From assembly GCA_043816305.1 (NCBI GenBank), contig JBDRHZ010000011.1, positions 1-15,548 of the forward strand: DNA of 15,548 nt. The letters run 5' to 3'. Origin of the DNA: JAHIVN01 sp018816645 (GTDB lineage Bacteria; Patescibacteriota; Dojkabacteria; JAHIVN01). Both the position numbers and the translations under genes were made by a program. The notes under the pieces are model-generated. The model was given only the letters and a program-made list of their open reading frames with translations. It had not been told where the DNA came from and searched no databases. Of this stretch, positions 1 to 8,535 are shown in pieces; position 1 is the stretch's first letter, and each line of letters opens with the position of its first letter.

Positions 1-174
1 GTTCTCCTTGACCCTTGAAATTGCCTGATATAACGGGCTTATTTCATAGTCAAAAAGGTTCAAATCCTTATACCTTGGTGGGTTCAAAAATAAACCTGCC
101 ATTATTTGCACCTTATGTTCGAAACTGGCGATCTCCCAATAACGATCTATTTGTGCACCGAAATTAGTAAGCAT
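1..174 (-). CDS. Partial ORF, hypothetical, possibly the C-terminal part of a large serine recombinase
   Basis: The reading frame opens with ATG at 174 and runs off the left edge after 58 codons without a stop. Upstream, the same frame stays open for only about ten more codons before a TGA, so this may be a degraded gene rather than a true start. The peptide contains YWEIASFEHKVQIMAG and later YEISPLYQAI. This order (a helical stretch, then a short strand segment and an 'I(S/N)PL(Y/F)' element) loosely resembles the tails of large serine recombinases, but no catalytic domain is visible. The resemblance is weak and the function should be treated as unknown. Confidence 0.35.
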   Translation of the reverse strand, partial: MLTNFGAQIDRYWEIASFEHKVQIMAGLFLNPPRYKDLNLFDYEISPLYQAISRVKEN

Positions 175-294
175 CCGGACTTTTGTAAGGAAAGATGCTA
201 TTATTCAACTATCCATTTGTTATAAGTTCGCAATCTATAAATATTCCTGCAATATGATAAGCGATTTTGATAATCAAGTTAAAAAATATTTAAA

Positions 295-1020
295 ATGAAA
301 AAATCTAAACAAAAAACAATCCATTTTAGAAAAATAAAAGAAAAAGAAGTAAAGTCGATCTTAAATTCATTTCATCTAGAATCAGCAAAGGAATTTTCGG
401 GTGTACTTATACCATTCAAAAAGAAATATACTGACTACGGTCCACTCAATGATAAAGATAAGGGATGGATTGAAGTACTAGCAGTCACTATGAAGTTTTT
501 CGTTGATTATCATGGTAACAAAGTTGCTGAATACAATATTCTAAGATTCGTCAGGTTATTATCTGTAAATACTATTGTATTACAGACTTGTTATATGGAA
601 TTATTTAATCTTTATCTCTCAACTCTCTTTGATCCAAATGGAAACATTAGAAATGGGGGTTATAGAATACTTGAAAATATGAAAATGGGTTTGCTCCCGT
701 CTTCAAACAAAGATACTAAAACTCAGAAACTACGAAAAGCCTGGATGGAACTATTCTTTGAATTGCTAAGAATAGAAGAGGACTATACAAAACTTAACAA
801 AAACCTACTATTGAAGGCAGAAATGCATGGCAGAAAGTATAGAAAAGACTCAGTTGAGACGAATGATAAATTCCTTAAAAACATTAGAAGAGGTATTGAG
901 ATGATTGACCGTGGCTTTTACTTCGACAAGATTCTTGAGGAGTTTGGACTTATCGAGCAAGTAAGAGTCAAAGAACAGCTAGAAAAATATTATGCATTTA
1001 AACGTGAATTTAAGAAATAA
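295..1020 (+). CDS. Hypothetical protein, 241 aa, helical and lysine-rich
   Basis: This is a complete reading frame from ATG to TAA with a plausible codon pattern. I do not recognise the family. The protein is charged, rich in Lys/Glu/Leu, and has no signal peptide or obvious membrane segment, so it is probably cytoplasmic. Its middle (about residues 85-110) is hydrophobic and likely a buried helix; the C-terminal third looks like long amphipathic helices. No Shine-Dalgarno sequence is seen before the ATG; the preceding 20 bases are almost only A and T. It stands alone, with a divergent partial ORF on its left and a hairpin directly after the stop codon. Confidence 0.6.
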   Translation: MKKSKQKTIHFRKIKEKEVKSILNSFHLESAKEFSGVLIPFKKKYTDYGPLNDKDKGWIEVLAVTMKFFVDYHGNKVAEYNILRFVRLLSVNTIVLQTCYMELFNLYLSTLFDPNGNIRNGGYRILENMKMGLLPSSNKDTKTQKLRKAWMELFFELLRIEEDYTKLNKNLLLKAEMHGRKYRKDSVETNDKFLKNIRRGIEMIDRGFYFDKILEEFGLIEQVRVKEQLEKYYAFKREFKK

Positions 1021-1060
1021 GAGTAGTATTCAAGTTGCTTAATAAATTCAAATAATACTC
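1021..1060 (+). terminator. Hairpin directly after the 241-aa gene, possible terminator
   Basis: GAGTAGTATT directly after the stop codon pairs with AATAATACTC at 1051-1060 (9 of 10 positions), leaving a 20-base loop. There is no U-tract, so termination by this hairpin is only a possibility. Confidence 0.25.
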
Positions 1061-1070
1061 AATAGAAGCG

Positions 1071-1137
1071 AGAGTTGCACGGAAATCTAGTTTCATAATG
1101 GTGTCCGTAAGCTCTGACTTGGTTTCATATTGTCAGC
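1071..1137. repeat. Two adjacent small hairpins in the intergenic gap
   Basis: AGAG and ACGGA (1071-1083) pair with TCCGT and CTCT (1104-1115). Directly after, CTGAC (1114-1118) pairs with GTCAG (1132-1136). The two helices compete for a base or two. No known riboswitch or attachment site was recognised. Confidence 0.25.
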
Positions 1138-1150
1138 TAAAATAAATATA

Positions 1151-1178
1151 TTGACTTTTGTGATAGCCACATTGTAAC
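1151..1178 (+). promoter_or_regulatory. Candidate sigma70-type promoter for the small membrane protein
   Basis: TTGACT at 1151 is followed after 16 bases by TGTAAC at 1173. The -10-like box ends only eight bases before the ATG of the next gene, so a transcript from this promoter would be almost leaderless. No Shine-Dalgarno sequence is present in that gap, which fits. The -10 match is imperfect. Confidence 0.35.
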
Positions 1179-1186
1179 ATCTACAT

Positions 1187-1588
1187 ATGGGAATTATTAA
1201 AGAAAATATCATTAAGAATCTGTTAGCACTGACAGTAATCCTAATTTCATATCCGATTTTTCACACTATGTTAAAAGGAGTAGATGAGACCCAGGTTTCA
1301 AACCTGCTCATCATAGTTAGTATCTTTTTCATTTCGATACAGTTCGCGGGTTTTTCATTCTCCTACGCAGATTCAAAAAAAGACTCTGGAATGAAAATGC
1401 TGGGTCATGTTCTCACTTTCTTTGCGATGCTGCTGACTGGAATTCTCCTTGAAACTATAGTCATAACAGTACAGCTGGTATACCCCTCCTTTTTCCCAGT
1501 CATGACTATATTATCAATCTTGATTTACATTACAGTTCTTCTATTTGATTTTTGGGATGCACTAAAACTCCAAAAGATTGAAGGATGA
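1187..1588 (+). CDS. Small integral membrane protein, 133 aa, four predicted helices
   Basis: After a short positive N-terminus (KENIIKN) four hydrophobic stretches follow, at about residues 10-30, 38-59, 73-96 and 101-124. The loops are short; one carries the charged stretch ADSKKDSGMK around residues 61-70. The protein should be an inner-membrane protein with both termini probably cytoplasmic. There is no recognisable catalytic motif and I cannot assign a family. The ATG is chosen because a promoter-like sequence sits just upstream and the hydrophobic profile starts at once. The gene is convergent with a broken histidine-kinase relic; whether they ever worked together cannot be told. Confidence 0.6.
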   Translation: MGIIKENIIKNLLALTVILISYPIFHTMLKGVDETQVSNLLIIVSIFFISIQFAGFSFSYADSKKDSGMKMLGHVLTFFAMLLTGILLETIVITVQLVYPSFFPVMTILSILIYITVLLFDFWDALKLQKIEG

Positions 1589-1625
1589 TAAATTCTTCAG
1601 GACAAGCCTTTGGTTCTCTATTTTA

Positions 1626-1873
1626 TTATCTCAGCATAAAGCCAAAGACATTGACTTGTGTTCCCCTTCCCTTTTGGGATTTGATTTTGATATTTAGATC
1701 GAAAACCTCACATATCGCCTTTACGATTGAACATTCCCAGCCCAGCACCTGTTACCGCGGTAAAACCTGCTAAAAATTCTTTCTTTATCCTGCTTCGTCA
1801 TCCCGGATCCAGTATCTTCTACGTTCAGTTTCAGCTTCCCTCCTATTCCGGATCTGCATCTGTAACTAAACAT
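1626..1873 (-). pseudogene. Relic of a sensor histidine kinase, C-terminal HATPase_c domain, frameshifted
   Basis: Reading the minus strand from 1873, one frame gives the G1 box VEDTGSGM, then KERIFSRFYRGN (F box). A second frame gives GAGLGM (G2 box). The third frame continues SIVKAICE, then LNIKIKSQKGRGTQVNVF and ends with a TAA at 1626. In order these are the conserved G1, F and G2 blocks and the closing strand of the ATP-binding domain of histidine kinases, so at least two frameshifts have broken the gene. The phosphoacceptor (HisKA) domain, N box and any sensor part are missing: upstream of 1873 the sequence becomes AT-only and then meets an IS200-type element. The match of the blocks is strong; the target of the kinase is unknown. 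Confidence 0.75.
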
Positions 1874-1918
1874 AGTCAATCTTAGTAATTACTTAATTTT
1901 TTTAATTTAACTAAACTA

Positions 1919-1939
1919 CCACCAGCTAAAAGCTGGTGG
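1919..1939. repeat. Subterminal hairpin of the IS200-type element, right end
   Basis: CCACCAGCT pairs perfectly with AGCTGGTGG around an AAA loop. It lies downstream of the transposase stop codon, where the right-end hairpin recognised by TnpA is expected. A second small palindrome (AGCACTAAAGTGCT, 1950-1963) lies between it and the stop codon. Confidence 0.65.
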
Positions 1940-1966
1940 GTTTGAGCCAGCACTAAAGTGCTTCTG

Positions 1967-2386
1967 CTAATCAATATTTTGCACTGGCTCTCCTTCTTGA
2001 TCTTCTATATACCTTTTTATCACCTCATTCGTAACTTTTCCGCTCGATATTGCTAAATACCCCTGCTCCACATACTCCTTCCCCAGTACTTTTGCCTTAT
2101 TTCTTTTTTGATTTGGAATACTTTATACGAGCTCTTTCCCTTTATCTTTTGCATCATGCTGCTTACTGACATTCCCGGTCTGTATGATAGAAACAAATGT
2201 ACATGATCTGTTGCTACCTTTCCACTTTCTATCTCCACCTCTATCTCTGTGCATATCTGTCTTATTAGTTCTCTTACTATATAGCCTCACCTCTCCCTTC
2301 AATATCTTCTTCCTATACTTTGTTACAAACACTACATGTACTTTTAAGTCATATTTCGAATGTGCTGTTTTTCTGTAGTATTTCAT
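1967..2386 (-). pseudogene. tnpA: IS200-like transposase TnpA (Y1 HUH), two frameshifts
   Basis: The family's single-strand DNA transposase is about 140 aa. Here it starts as MKYYRKTAHSKYDLKVHVVF and shifts frame near 2281. The next frame reads ELIRQICTEIEVEIESGK, then DHVHLF with the metal-binding His-x-His, then PGMSVSSMMQKIKGKSSYK. Near 2055 the frame shifts again to YLAISSGKVTNEVIKRYIEDQ, where the Tyr in RYIEDQ is the expected nucleophile, and ends at a TAG. All family blocks are present in order, so the enzyme broke by small indels rather than by deletion. It is non-functional unless a sequencing error explains the shifts. Confidence 0.8.
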
Positions 2387-2411
2387 TCCCTATATTATCA
2401 TGCTAAAGCCT

Positions 2412-2426
2412 CCGGCTTAAAGCCGG
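2412..2426. repeat. Subterminal hairpin of the IS200-type element, left end
   Basis: CCGGCT pairs with AGCCGG around a TAA loop, followed by GGGG-ATTTCAA-CCCC, a second short hairpin common at the left ends of such elements. It lies just upstream of the transposase start codon. Confidence 0.6.
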
Positions 2427-2439
2427 GGGATTTCAACCC

Positions 2440-3201
2440 CGTCACGGAACATCAAGTAAACCGTACAGAGTTAGAGAAAGTGAAGTACCTTTTGAATTGA
2501 TAGAACGTGTAGTAGAGTTAAGACAGGAGTATGGATGGGGAAAGCTAAAGTTACAAGTACTGTTAAGAAGAGAAGGAATAAAGATAGGACAGACAAGAAT
2601 ACAAAGGATAGTAAACAAGGCAGGACTGAAAAGAATAAAGAACGAAAGGAGGTACAAACTAAGAGTAAACAGAAGACATATGTATGCAGTACCAGGAGAA
2701 ATGATGAAGCAGCCCGGAGGATTAGTCTATCTGGATGTCAAATATCTAAGATTGATAAAAGCAGGGCCAAAAGTCTATCAGTTTACAGCAATAGACCACG
2801 CTACAAGACTTCTAAGGATAAAGCCCTTCTCAAGGATAACCTCCGTATGTGGGAAGATGTTCTTTGAGTATCTGGATAAGTACTATCCATTTGACAAGAT
2901 ACAATACATAGGAACAGATAATGGCAGTGAGTTTCTGGGAGACTTGGAGAAGGAACTTACTAAAAGAAAGATAATACATGTCTTCCCAGCACCAAGAAGT
3001 CCCAAACAGAATCCCTTTGTAGAGAGAGTGATAAGAACAACAATAGATGAAGTGTATCAAAGAATAGGAACAGAAAAGGATATGAAAGAACAGCAGAAAG
3101 TATTAGACAGGTTTGTTACTGTATACAACGAGATAAGACCGCATGAAAGTTTAGGCTTGAAGACACCTTTGGATGTATATAAAATGTTACGTAATTCTTA
3201 A
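2440..3201 (+). pseudogene. DDE transposase (IS481/IS3-type integrase core), 5'-truncated
   Basis: The integrase core of a cut-and-paste transposase. Counting from the TTG at 2497, the catalytic triad is visible as Asp80 (VYLDVK), Asp141 (GTDNGSEF) and Glu176 (PFVERVIR), with the family's 35-residue spacing between the last two. PRSPKQNPFVER and NEIRPHESLG are further signatures. The same frame remains open upstream to about 2440 (KPYRVRESEVPFEL), but the N-terminal helix-turn-helix domain of a complete protein (over 300 aa) is absent because the IS200-type element starts there. The C-terminus looks intact. The protein is probably inactive for lack of its DNA-binding part. No matching pair of terminal repeats was found. 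Confidence 0.75.
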
Positions 3202-3312
3202 GCACCACATGCGCAACATGTATGCAACCTGTACAAAATCTTGTTCTGCTTCACAAAATAGTGTAGCATAAAGTTAAAGGAATAACTATATTTAACATTC
3301 TTTTCGGCTCCA

Positions 3313-6300
3313 TTGATTAGAAGACATTTAATAAGCATCAAAAAGTCCCTTAAGAAGGCAGTTCCGCTTGCCACTGCATTCTTTACTGCTGTTTTTCTTA
3401 TTCTATCTGTACTATTACCTGGACTAAGCAATAGGTCTATTGCTGCTGGATCAGCATCTTTTGAGCAGCATCTCAACATAATCAACGAGGAATTCGCAAC
3501 ATATATGACGACGTTTACCCCAACTAACAACTCTCTAGGGCTAGTGCACTGGGATGCCGATGCCTACCCTAACGCTACTGTGTACTTCGAAGTAGTAATA
3601 AAGGGATCATCAAACGGTCCAAGTCCAGAATATTACGCAGAGCTTTATGACTCGACCGGAACTATTGTAGCTGGATCTCAGGTAAAGGTTTGCTACGGAT
3701 ATGGCACAGCAGTATGGGCAAGGGTAAGGTCTTCAGCAATCACGCTTACAGACGAGACCGACTATAGTGTAAGGATTAGGTCAAGATACTCAGACACGAA
3801 GGTATCTATTCGAGCCGCCAGACTCATTGTGGTCCAGTCAGATTCTTCTCCGCTGACTGCGACTCAGTCACAAGTCGAAATAGCAACAGCCCAAAACACC
3901 ACCTCGGCGTCACCTGTAGAAATTTTGAATCCGAAATACTACAATTTTGACTCTGATAGATTTTTACCCATTCCCACCCCGGCATTTGAGGCATCACTTC
4001 TTGCCCCTAATCCAACAATAGAGCAAGAAATATCGATACTTGATAAGACAGCATCAATTACAGGAGTGACTACATATGTACCTACAGATAATTCACTTGG
4101 TCTTTTTAGATGGGACACCGACAAGTATCCGGGAGCAACAGTATACTTCGAGGCGATGGTTCTCGGATCATCCAATGGATATAATCTCAGATATTACGCA
4201 TCATTGTATTCAGCAGCAGGCGCGGCAGTAGCTGGATCTGAAGTATACAAAGAGTATGCAAACAATCCCGCTGTTTGGACTAAACTGAGATCAGGACCGA
4301 TAACCCTTACCGACGATACCGATTACACAGTAAGGATCAAAACAAGATATGACTTCGTCGAGACCTATGTAAAATCGGCAAAGCTCATTATAATACAAAC
4401 AGATAACGCAAAAATAACTGCAACACAGTCAAATATTGAGGTGGGCTCCGCCGATGCCAGCTTTACTAATACAACATACTCAGAGCTTACAAACTCAAAG
4501 ATATACCAGTACGATCAGGATAAATTCTCCCCAACTCCCGAATCCGCCGGAGATATTGAATTTCACGCAAGTCTTGCGGTAGTAGACGCCGCCGATTCAG
4601 TAGAAGCCGAGCTTTACAATAAGACACAAGGACAACAGGTCGCAGAGATTACACACACAGGAAACACTTCCTGGACGCTAAAAAGAGGTACAAACGTAGA
4701 TTCCTCTGCTTACTGGAATACGTCGAGTGATGATGAATACATAGTAAGAGTTAAATGCACAGATAATAATGGCGGGGGATGCTCAGGAAGTATTGCAAAC
4801 GCAAAAATCGCCATTTACCAGAATTCTTCAGCCGGAATATCGGCGCTGGAAACTCCGATTGCCATTGAAACCGTTACAACAACAGACTCTGATTCCACTT
4901 ATACAAGCCAAAACTTTCAGTTCTACTACAATCCGTTTTTAGACCAATCACAGAGCAGCTTCAACGGCGGCACATTTAATTACCACTTTGAAGCCACAAT
5001 GAAGACTTCTGCAGGAACAGGATATTCCCAACTTATAAACCTTACCGATAACTCAGTAATTTCAGGATCTGAAATATCAACAACAAGCACAAACTTTGAG
5101 CTACAAAAGTCTGGGGATATAACAAATAGCCTACCTCGGTGGCCAAACACACCAAAAAATATGGATATTCAACTAAAAAACGCGGGCACAGATACCACCT
5201 CCGTTTCCAGCGCGTCACTTTTTGTAGAGGTTACAAATCTCGCGACAAGTGACGTTACCGCGTATGCTGATCTCTACGATGTGACTGGAAGTGCTATGGT
5301 TGCCAGCTCACCAGTATCGAGCAACTCGTCTTCCGGTGGAAGAGCAAGATCTGGAAACATCGCGTTGACTTCAGGCCATCTGTACACAGCTAGGGTGTAT
5401 TCGTCCCAAAGCGGTGTACCGGTATACCTGCTATCTTCTAAAATTATATTATCTCAGTCTGATGTAGATGGTGTGGGAGCAACAGAGATTGTCCACAACA
5501 TGATAAATTATCCGGCAACCGACACTGACAGCACATATACAAATCAAGGAGCATACGTATATTTTGACCCAGCAAACTTCGAGGCTGGAGCGCTGGCGTA
5601 TTATTTTGAGTCCGTAATGAAGACATCCGCTGGTACCGCATACGCAAAACTGAGAAATACCACAGATTCCTCAGATATCACCTCATCAGAAGTTACAGAC
5701 GCAAGTGCTGACTACATTGTAAAGCGAAGTTCGAATTTAGCTGATTATATGCCTGTGGCGGCAAAAAGCCTTGATACTTCAATTAAAAACTCTGCCTCTA
5801 ACACAACCACAGTGTCCGGCAGCAGACTTATTATTCTTGCGTCAGACATGGCAAACTCCGCACCCGACGCACCCGTAATTGACAACTATAACGATGGTAC
5901 ATGGGGGACAGATAACACGCCGACCCTGCAGTTTGACTTATCTGACCCTAATTCTGGAGATGTCATAGCATACACAATCCAAGTTGACGGTGATTCGGAT
6001 TTTTCATCTCCCGTAGTTGATTACACTGAGCCGTCAGGATCGGAAACACCTAGAGATGATGTCACCTACACAACTACGGCACTGGATGATGGACAGTACT
6101 ACTGGAGGGTAAAAGCTACCGACAGCGAAACGGCAGATAGCGATTGGGGGACAGCTAACAGCGGAGCCATAGCATTCGGCATTGATACTTCAAACCCAAG
6201 CGCGCCGGGCACTCCTACATCAAGCTCTCATACAGTATCCGTCTGGAGTTCAGATAATACCGTAGATGTAGACTGGATGGCGGCAACAGACTCAGGCGGC

Positions 6301-7833
6301 TCAGGAATAGATGGGTACTCATATGTATGGGATACGACATCCGACACGATACCTGACACATCCAAGGATGTTGAAGAGGTCACCCTTACCGCGACTTCGT
6401 CACCTCTAGGTGACGGAAATAGTCACTACTTTCATGTAAGGGCGATCGATTATGTTGGCCATGCTTCTTCGACCGTTCACATCGGTCCCTTCTTTATCGA
6501 CACAGGAAATCCCACAGGAACAATAACTGTAAACATCGGCGACAGCTATACAAACAGCACTACAGTAACCTTGGCTCTTACTGCAGACGACGACTATTCA
6601 TCAAGTTTTGACATGATGCCGTGCAACAACATATCTTTTGCCGGGTGCTCATGGGAAACATTTTCATCTAATATAAGCTGGACCATAGAAACAGGGGACG
6701 GTATTAAGACTGTTTATGTAAAATTCAGAGACGAAGCTCTCAACGAATCCGAGACGTATTCTGATACCATCACATTGGATACGACAGCTCCCACTACGCC
6801 CTCTTCACTTGCCAGCACTTCGCATACCACCAGCACTTGGTCGGCGGATACTACCGTCGAAACAAGTTGGGAGACAGCAACAGATGTAGGCGGATCCGGT
6901 GTTGATGGTTATTCATATATTTGGGATACGACATCAGATACAACACCTGACACGACAAAAGACATAGAAGAAAGCACCACGACTTTAACTTCGACCAGTC
7001 TGAGTGATGGATCTTCTCACTATTTGCATATACGGGCAAAAGACAACGCGGACAACTGGTCTGAGGCAGTTCATCTAGGCCCATTCAAAATCGATACGAC
7101 AAGCCCGACAGGTGCTGTGACTATAAATAACAACGATAACTATACGAATTCTGCAAATGTAGCACTATCGCTTGTATATACGGATGCTGCTAGTGGAGTT
7201 ACTCACTATCTTATCTCAGAGGACCCAAATTTTATCGGAAGTGTATGGATGGCAATCACATCAAGCATTCCATACACGCTTACAGGGGATGACGGAGCAA
7301 AAAATATTTATGTCAAATATCGGGATGCAATGGAGAATATGAGCTTAATATATAATGACACAATCATTCTCGATAGAGAAACAGAAGTACACTTAAATAC
7401 TTCTTCGGGGGATCTGCAGCTAAACGGCGACATTTTACAAACAACAAAACTGAGACCTACTTTTACTGGTACTGGCGAGACAGATGCTACTGTCACGATT
7501 ACTATTAACTCTGATACAATAATTGGCAACACTGCAGTCGGAGAAGGAGGTGTCTGGTCGTGGCAACCAGAGGTCGATCTTTCAAAAGGAGAACATACTC
7601 TAACAATTGAGATAGAGGACCTCGCTGGAAATACAAGTAATTTATTGTTCAATATGTTAGTCTTAGGTGATACACAGGTTACTGATGGCACAATTAGTAT
7701 GACTGGAAGCAACTTAAGATATGTCGTAATTCTTGGTATAGCATTGATTGTTCTAAGTATATATTCTTGGCTGAGAAGGTCAAAAGAGACAAAGAGTATA
7801 AGTGGAAATATTTATTTTAGTCTTGTTATTTGA
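3313..7833 (+). CDS. Giant secreted surface protein, 1506 aa, beta-sandwich and FN3/Ig-like modules, C-terminal membrane anchor
   Basis: The N-terminus has a basic region (RRHLISIKKSLKK), a hydrophobic core and an Ala-rich cleavage region, a classical signal peptide. Modules of about 115 residues follow: two close copies begin near residues 65 and 252 (both contain NSLGL and TVYFE) and a second type recurs near 524 and 735 (DSDSTYT, then TMKTSAGT or VMKTSAGT). From about 850 come FN3-like domains (DNTPTLQFDLSDPNSGD; SHTVSVWSSDNTVD; a further copy near 1156), Ig-like domains near 1063 and 1261 and a Big-type domain near 1380. A membrane helix at 1468-1487 precedes RRSKETK. There is no LPxTG; the nearest sequence is ISMTG. 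The likely role is adhesion or a surface layer. The only start after the upstream stop is TTG at 3313, without a clear ribosome site; the true start may have been altered by the adjacent transposon. Confidence 0.8.
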   Translation: MIRRHLISIKKSLKKAVPLATAFFTAVFLILSVLLPGLSNRSIAAGSASFEQHLNIINEEFATYMTTFTPTNNSLGLVHWDADAYPNATVYFEVVIKGSSNGPSPEYYAELYDSTGTIVAGSQVKVCYGYGTAVWARVRSSAITLTDETDYSVRIRSRYSDTKVSIRAARLIVVQSDSSPLTATQSQVEIATAQNTTSASPVEILNPKYYNFDSDRFLPIPTPAFEASLLAPNPTIEQEISILDKTASITGVTTYVPTDNSLGLFRWDTDKYPGATVYFEAMVLGSSNGYNLRYYASLYSAAGAAVAGSEVYKEYANNPAVWTKLRSGPITLTDDTDYTVRIKTRYDFVETYVKSAKLIIIQTDNAKITATQSNIEVGSADASFTNTTYSELTNSKIYQYDQDKFSPTPESAGDIEFHASLAVVDAADSVEAELYNKTQGQQVAEITHTGNTSWTLKRGTNVDSSAYWNTSSDDEYIVRVKCTDNNGGGCSGSIANAKIAIYQNSSAGISALETPIAIETVTTTDSDSTYTSQNFQFYYNPFLDQSQSSFNGGTFNYHFEATMKTSAGTGYSQLINLTDNSVISGSEISTTSTNFELQKSGDITNSLPRWPNTPKNMDIQLKNAGTDTTSVSSASLFVEVTNLATSDVTAYADLYDVTGSAMVASSPVSSNSSSGGRARSGNIALTSGHLYTARVYSSQSGVPVYLLSSKIILSQSDVDGVGATEIVHNMINYPATDTDSTYTNQGAYVYFDPANFEAGALAYYFESVMKTSAGTAYAKLRNTTDSSDITSSEVTDASADYIVKRSSNLADYMPVAAKSLDTSIKNSASNTTTVSGSRLIILASDMANSAPDAPVIDNYNDGTWGTDNTPTLQFDLSDPNSGDVIAYTIQVDGDSDFSSPVVDYTEPSGSETPRDDVTYTTTALDDGQYYWRVKATDSETADSDWGTANSGAIAFGIDTSNPSAPGTPTSSSHTVSVWSSDNTVDVDWMAATDSGGSGIDGYSYVWDTTSDTIPDTSKDVEEVTLTATSSPLGDGNSHYFHVRAIDYVGHASSTVHIGPFFIDTGNPTGTITVNIGDSYTNSTTVTLALTADDDYSSSFDMMPCNNISFAGCSWETFSSNISWTIETGDGIKTVYVKFRDEALNESETYSDTITLDTTAPTTPSSLASTSHTTSTWSADTTVETSWETATDVGGSGVDGYSYIWDTTSDTTPDTTKDIEESTTTLTSTSLSDGSSHYLHIRAKDNADNWSEAVHLGPFKIDTTSPTGAVTINNNDNYTNSANVALSLVYTDAASGVTHYLISEDPNFIGSVWMAITSSIPYTLTGDDGAKNIYVKYRDAMENMSLIYNDTIILDRETEVHLNTSSGDLQLNGDILQTTKLRPTFTGTGETDATVTITINSDTIIGNTAVGEGGVWSWQPEVDLSKGEHTLTIEIEDLAGNTSNLLFNMLVLGDTQVTDGTISMTGSNLRYVVILGIALIVLSIYSWLRRSKETKSISGNIYFSLVI

Positions 7834-8535
7834 AAGAACTTCAAATCTCGCTTAGTATCATTTCCCTTAATCTCTATATACGAATAGGATTTAGGTTAAA
7901 AACAAAAAGACGGTTACTAGACGCTCCAAATTCTTAAATCGTGAATGATTATATGTTTTCACCTTTTTCCCTTTTCTATAAATCAATCAATATCACATAA
8001 TTATTTATTTCAAGTTACGGAAAGTAAAGTAAGAATTCCCATTTATACCCAAACACCTTAACATATGAGATAATCGTATCAATATATGGGAGTAGCCGCC
8101 TGCCTGCCGAAGTGGAACGGAGGTCAGGTTCGTACATAGCACAATTGACCCGATTATTTAAAAATGTCTACTCAAATTACTATGTTAAAACAAATACACA
8201 AACCACGTTTTATACAAAGTAATATCCCTTTTGGAAAAAGGAATAAATTAACAACGGGAACTATTTCACAAAATTTAATATTTTTCACCGAGGAATAGAA
8301 GGAAGGACCAAAAAGAAAACGGATCGATGCTGGGGTAAGTACTGCAAAAAAAGGATTCAGATGGATCACAGAATGGGAAGTTGGTAAATATTATTTTTAA
8401 TCAAAGTTCGTTCCGATGCCCACGACCTGACCAGACAAGTAAACTAAAGAAGAACATGAAACTTAAGCTTTACAAGGGTAAATGAATCTGGTACATTATT
8501 AAAATTACTGCAGATAGGGTTTATTATTCTGAATT
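7834..8535. other. 700-bp intergenic region between the two giant genes
   Basis: No convincing gene is seen. A plus-strand frame from ATG 8164 to TAA 8400 is interrupted by a TAG at 8296 and resembles nothing known. A GC-rich patch at 8094-8130 stands out from the AT-rich surroundings. The last 80 bases probably hold the promoter of the 976-aa gene, but no convincing -35/-10 pair was found. Confidence 0.4.
8099..8128. repeat. GC-rich imperfect palindrome
   Basis: CCTGCCTGCCG faces CGGAGGTCAGG with 8 of 11 positions paired across an 8-base loop. It is far richer in G and C than its surroundings and may be one copy of a dispersed intergenic repeat. Confidence 0.35.

Larger units (their letters stand above)
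1915..2440 (-). mobile_element. IS200/IS605-type insertion sequence, decayed
   Basis: A Y1-transposase pseudogene lies between two imperfect palindromes, one near each end, the arrangement of IS200-like elements that move as single strands and have no terminal inverted repeats. The exact cleavage sites cannot be placed by eye, so the limits are approximate. On its left lies the histidine-kinase relic, on its right a 5'-truncated DDE transposase gene. Confidence 0.7.

Noticed and set aside
1585..1773. 62-aa plus-strand ORF overlapping the end of the membrane-protein gene
   Set aside because: Its sequence is the antisense of the histidine-kinase relic, which explains the conservation better.
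8164..8400. 79-codon frame with one internal TAG, considered as a second case of TAG readthrough
   Set aside because: No recognisable protein. One stop in 79 codons can arise by chance among six frames. It does not support reassignment of TAG.
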